A stretch of DNA of 64,000 nt from Streptomyces sp. H27-H1 (lineage in GTDB: Bacteria > Actinomycetota > Actinomycetes > Streptomycetales > Streptomycetaceae): NCBI RefSeq assembly GCF_026627445.1, contig NZ_JAPNLJ010000023.1, positions 51,413 through 115,412 of the forward strand. The letters are read 5' to 3'. Position numbers and translations under genes: made by a program. The notes beneath the pieces were generated by a model, which was not told the DNA's origin, did no database searches, and was given only the letters and a program-made list of their open reading frames with translations. Below, one piece after another: positions 60,243-64,000 of the stretch (position 1 is its first letter; the number at the start of each line of letters is the position of its first letter).

Positions 60243-60358
60243 GCACCCATTCTCCCGCGCGCGCACGCCTACCGGCCCTGGCCGGACGCACCGAAGAGTT
60301 CACACCCCTGATTCCCACCGGTTCGGGAACTCCCGAACACAGTGGCTATGCTCGCGTC

Positions 60359-61405
60359 ATGCCCCGCCCGTCGCCCGACCACCACCCCGGTAGGAGTCCC
60401 TTCGGGACGCGTGCCGTATTGGGATGGCTCACCCCTCGTAGGCGCTCCGCCACCGCGCGGAGCGTGCTGGCAGGCGAGGCCTCGGCCGAGGCCGCCCGCA
60501 AGACCGCGGTGGCCGACGAACCCCTCGACGGGACCGGCTTCCCGGACACGACGGAAGCGGAACGCGCGGCGGAGGCAGAGGCGGAGGCAGAGGCCCCGCA
60601 GGAGCCCGCCGAGCCCGAGTTCCCCGTCGCCGGCGACGACCTGGCCGCCGCCTTCTTCGACCTCGACAACACCGTCATGCAGGGCGCCGCGATCTTCCAC
60701 TTCGGCCGCGGCCTCTACAAGCGGGAGTTCTTCCGCCGCCGCGAGCTCGCCCGCTTCGCCTGGCAGCAGGCCTGGTTCCGGCTCGCCGGGGTCGAGGATC
60801 CGGACCACATGCAGGACGCCCGCGACAGCGCGCTGTCCATCGTCAAGGGACACAAGGTCTCCGAGCTGATGTCCATCGGCGAGGAGATCTACGACGAGTA
60901 CATGGCGGTGCGGATCTGGCCGGGTACCCGCGCCCTGGCCCAGGCCCACCTCGACGCCGGCCAGAAGGTCTGGCTCGTCACGGCCGCCCCCGTCGAAACC
61001 GCCACGATCATCGCCCGCCGGCTCGGCCTCACCGGAGCCCTCGGCACCGTCGCCGAGTCCGTGGACGGCGTCTACACCGGCCGGCTGGTGGGCGAGCCGC
61101 TCCACGGGCCCGCCAAGGCGGAGGCGGTCCGCGCCCTGGCCGCCGCCGAGGGGCTGGACCTCGCGCGCTGCGCCGCGTACAGCGATTCGCACAACGACAT
61201 TCCGATGCTGTCGCTGGTCGGACATCCGTACGCGATCAATCCCGACACAAAACTGCGCAAGCATGCCCGCACCAATGACTGGCGCCTGCGCGACTATCGG
61301 ACCGGCCGCAAGGCCGTGAAGGTCGGCGTCCCGGCCGCCGCCGGCGTCGGCGCGATCGCGGGCGGCGCGGCCGCCGCGATCGCCCTGCACCGCCGCCGCA
61401 AGTAG
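60359..61405 (+). CDS. HAD-superfamily phosphatase (SerB-like, IB family)
   Basis: 348 aa. After an Ala/Glu-rich leader, the HAD motif I reads AAFFDLDNTVMQG, motif II is KVWLVTAAPVE and motif III is CAAYSDSHNDIPMLSLVG; the cap region resembles phosphoserine phosphatases. The C-terminus has a hydrophobic Ala/Gly segment followed by HRRRK, suggesting membrane attachment. Conserved neighbour of rex and bldN. Confidence 0.9.
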   Translation: MPRPSPDHHPGRSPFGTRAVLGWLTPRRRSATARSVLAGEASAEAARKTAVADEPLDGTGFPDTTEAERAAEAEAEAEAPQEPAEPEFPVAGDDLAAAFFDLDNTVMQGAAIFHFGRGLYKREFFRRRELARFAWQQAWFRLAGVEDPDHMQDARDSALSIVKGHKVSELMSIGEEIYDEYMAVRIWPGTRALAQAHLDAGQKVWLVTAAPVETATIIARRLGLTGALGTVAESVDGVYTGRLVGEPLHGPAKAEAVRALAAAEGLDLARCAAYSDSHNDIPMLSLVGHPYAINPDTKLRKHARTNDWRLRDYRTGRKAVKVGVPAAAGVGAIAGGAAAAIALHRRRK

Positions 61406-61767
61406 CCGCCACGGGGCCCTGACCGGCCTCTCGCCCCACCGGGCCCGCCGCCCTCCCCCGGCCCGGGGCATTCGCTCACCTCTACCCGCGCTCCCGGCGC
61501 GGCACTCCGCGCTGCCCCACTCGGTCGTCAGCCACCGTGGAAGCAGGCATTCCGCGCATCCAAGTGATCAAGAATCGATCACCATCCGTGCCTGAATATG
61601 CCCTCGACACGCAACAGAAGTGTCGTAACCGGTGATTTGAGCAACTGGGTGTAGCGCCGCCTGTACGAAGCGTTATTCTCCTCAAACGCATGCCACCGCC
61701 ATCTGTCGCTACGACGGGTGAACGGTCCCGCACTGCACGTGATGGAAGCTCTGCCTCTGGGAGTCCC
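61406..61767 (+). promoter_or_regulatory. 362-bp bldN upstream region with inverted repeat
   Basis: It holds GTGATC-N7-GATCAC (61564-61582), which resembles a BldD box only loosely; bldN is a known BldD target in Streptomyces, so the site is a plausible operator. No extra gene is apparent in this gap. Confidence 0.45.
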
Positions 61768-62586
61768 GTGTACCCACCTGTCGGGGTTGACGCCTCGGGC
61801 CTGGCTACGCTGCGCGCAACGGTCGTCGACCGCCTGCGCGGCTTCGTCCCCACCGCGTACGCCGTCCCCGCATTCGCCACCGCGGTCCCCGCCGGACTCG
61901 GCCCGGCCGCCCCTTGCTATGCCCTGACCGACGGCGGGGCGACGGTGGGCAGACGCGGACGTACCGGCGGCGCGTCCACCGGCGGCGCCGCCGCCGGAAC
62001 CACCGCGCCCGCCGCCCGCCGACCCACCGCGGACAGCGACCAGGCCCGCATGATGGACCTGGTCGAACGTGCCCAGGCCGGCGAGGCCGACGCCTTCGGT
62101 CGCCTGTACGACCAGTACAGCGACACCGTCTACCGCTACATCTACTACCGCGTCGGCGGCAAGGCGACCGCGGAGGATCTCACCAGCGAGACCTTCCTGC
62201 GTGCGCTGCGCCGTATCTCCACCTTCACCTGGCAGGGCCGCGACTTCGGCGCCTGGCTCGTGACGATCGCCCGCAACCTGGTCGCCGACCACTTCAAGTC
62301 GAGCCGCTTCCGCCTGGAAGTCACCACAGGCGAAATGCTCGACGCCAACGAGGTGGAACGGTCCCCCGAGGACTCCGTCCTGGAGTCCCTCTCCAACGCG
62401 GCCCTGCTGGAAGCCGTACGGAAACTCAATCCGCAGCAGCAGGAGTGCGTGACCCTGCGCTTCCTGCAGGGCCTCTCGGTCGCCGAGACGGCCAGGGTGA
62501 TGGGAAAGAACGAGGGTGCCATCAAAACCCTCCAGTACCGGGCGGTCCGCACCCTGGCCCGCCTGCTCCCCGACGACGCCCGCTGA
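61768..62586 (+). CDS. bldN: ECF sigma factor BldN (pro-sigma)
   Basis: 272 aa from GTG 61768 (GGGAG upstream). The long N-terminal pro-sequence (VYPPVGVDASGLATLRATVVDRLRGFVPTAYAVPA) is that of BldN, which is made as a precursor and trimmed. Sigma region 2 is AFGRLYDQYSDTVYRYIYYRVGG and region 4 is QECVTLRFLQGLSVAETARVMGKNEGAIKTLQYRAVRTL. BldN directs aerial-mycelium genes such as chaplins and rodlins. It is followed by its anti-sigma gene. Confidence 0.95.
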   Translation: MYPPVGVDASGLATLRATVVDRLRGFVPTAYAVPAFATAVPAGLGPAAPCYALTDGGATVGRRGRTGGASTGGAAAGTTAPAARRPTADSDQARMMDLVERAQAGEADAFGRLYDQYSDTVYRYIYYRVGGKATAEDLTSETFLRALRRISTFTWQGRDFGAWLVTIARNLVADHFKSSRFRLEVTTGEMLDANEVERSPEDSVLESLSNAALLEAVRKLNPQQQECVTLRFLQGLSVAETARVMGKNEGAIKTLQYRAVRTLARLLPDDAR

Positions 62587-62846
62587 CTCCGCCCTCCTCT
62601 CACATTTCGGTACCCCTCTCTGATGACCTTGATGACACCGACGACACTGACGAAACGAACGACGCTGTGGTCCGATCATCCTTCGTCCGTAACCCAAGTG
62701 CCGCGCCGCTCGTTGTGGGGAATGCAGGCTCCCTGTGGACAAGCCCTGCCTGAAGCCGCTCACTCGAAAGTGTGGATGTGCTCAAGGAAGGCAACCTTCC
62801 GGACACCTTGGGGAGTCGATCGTCATGACGAGAGGAGGTGCCGCCA

Positions 62847-64000
<1,154 letters not shown>

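Overview
The window is high-GC actinomycete DNA, almost certainly Streptomyces. About 52 genes are packed with 1-8 bp overlaps, Shine-Dalgarno sites are GGAG-like and GTG starts are common. The right edge (53.2-64 kb) matches the conserved Streptomyces block hemB / hemD fusion / hemC / hemA / rex / glutaredoxin / HAD phosphatase / bldN / rsbN. The rest (about 0-53.1 kb) is accessory and reads as one large biosynthetic locus, or two fused loci, with its own SARP-type regulator and three transporters. No NRPS or PKS modules were seen.

Layout. (1) 1-852, reverse: a partial exported FAD-linked oxidase. (2) 1.1-11.6 kb, forward: a chorismate synthase gene overlapping split RibD-type reductase and deaminase genes, a flavin reductase, an MFS pump, two WrbA-like flavodoxin reductases, an arylamine N-acetyltransferase (NAT), a SnoaL-like protein, an AMP-ligase/diazotase-like enzyme and a second MFS pump. 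(3) 11.9-25.3 kb, reverse: a probable operon with a second diazotase-like ligase, a CreE-type aspartate N-oxygenase, a CreD-type nitrosuccinate lyase, a NarK transporter, an assimilatory nitrate reductase and two FAD electron-transfer proteins; upstream lie a SRPBCC protein and a quinone-reductase-like enzyme. (4) 25.5-33.7 kb, forward: class II DAHP synthase, SDR, PhzD, PhzE, a KAS III homologue, a second NAT and an aromatic flavin monooxygenase. (5) 33.9-38.8 kb: a 51-aa membrane peptide, a 1037-aa SARP/NB-ARC/TPR regulator and a catalytically degenerate IS701-like transposase. (6) 38.8-45.6 kb, reverse: a double ATP-grasp protein, a flavin reductase, a single ATP-grasp ligase and an MFS pump. 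(7) 45.9-53.1 kb, forward: a WD40 protein, GTP cyclohydrolase II, a SUMF1/FGE-like protein, a cysteine-synthase-like enzyme, a methyltransferase, a 2OG-Fe(II) oxygenase, a serine-acetyltransferase-like protein and an orphan 104-aa protein. (8) 53.2-64 kb: core genes.

How it may work together (inference). DAHP synthase, chorismate synthase, PhzE, PhzD and the SDR would take central carbon to 3-hydroxyanthranilate. The CreE/CreD pair would make nitrous acid from aspartate. The adjacent nitrate uptake and reduction genes, which lack any nitrite reductase, could supply nitrite from nitrate. Two CreM-like ligases could use nitrite to diazotise an arylamine or other amine. In parallel, GTP cyclohydrolase II, the WD40 protein, the SUMF1-like protein and the methyltransferase resemble the toxoflavin (7-azapteridine) gene set, whose RibD-like step is encoded 45 kb away in the operon with chorismate synthase. 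Together these predict a nitrogen-rich product with an N-N bond, possibly an aryl/pyrimidine hybrid, perhaps extended by the CysE/CysK-like pair and the ATP-grasp ligases. The product itself cannot be named from sequence alone.

Regulation. Three upstream regions carry direct heptamers of the type GGGAAC at exact 11-bp spacing, the signature of SARP operators. They precede the 51-aa peptide, the transposase-like gene and the ATP-grasp operon.
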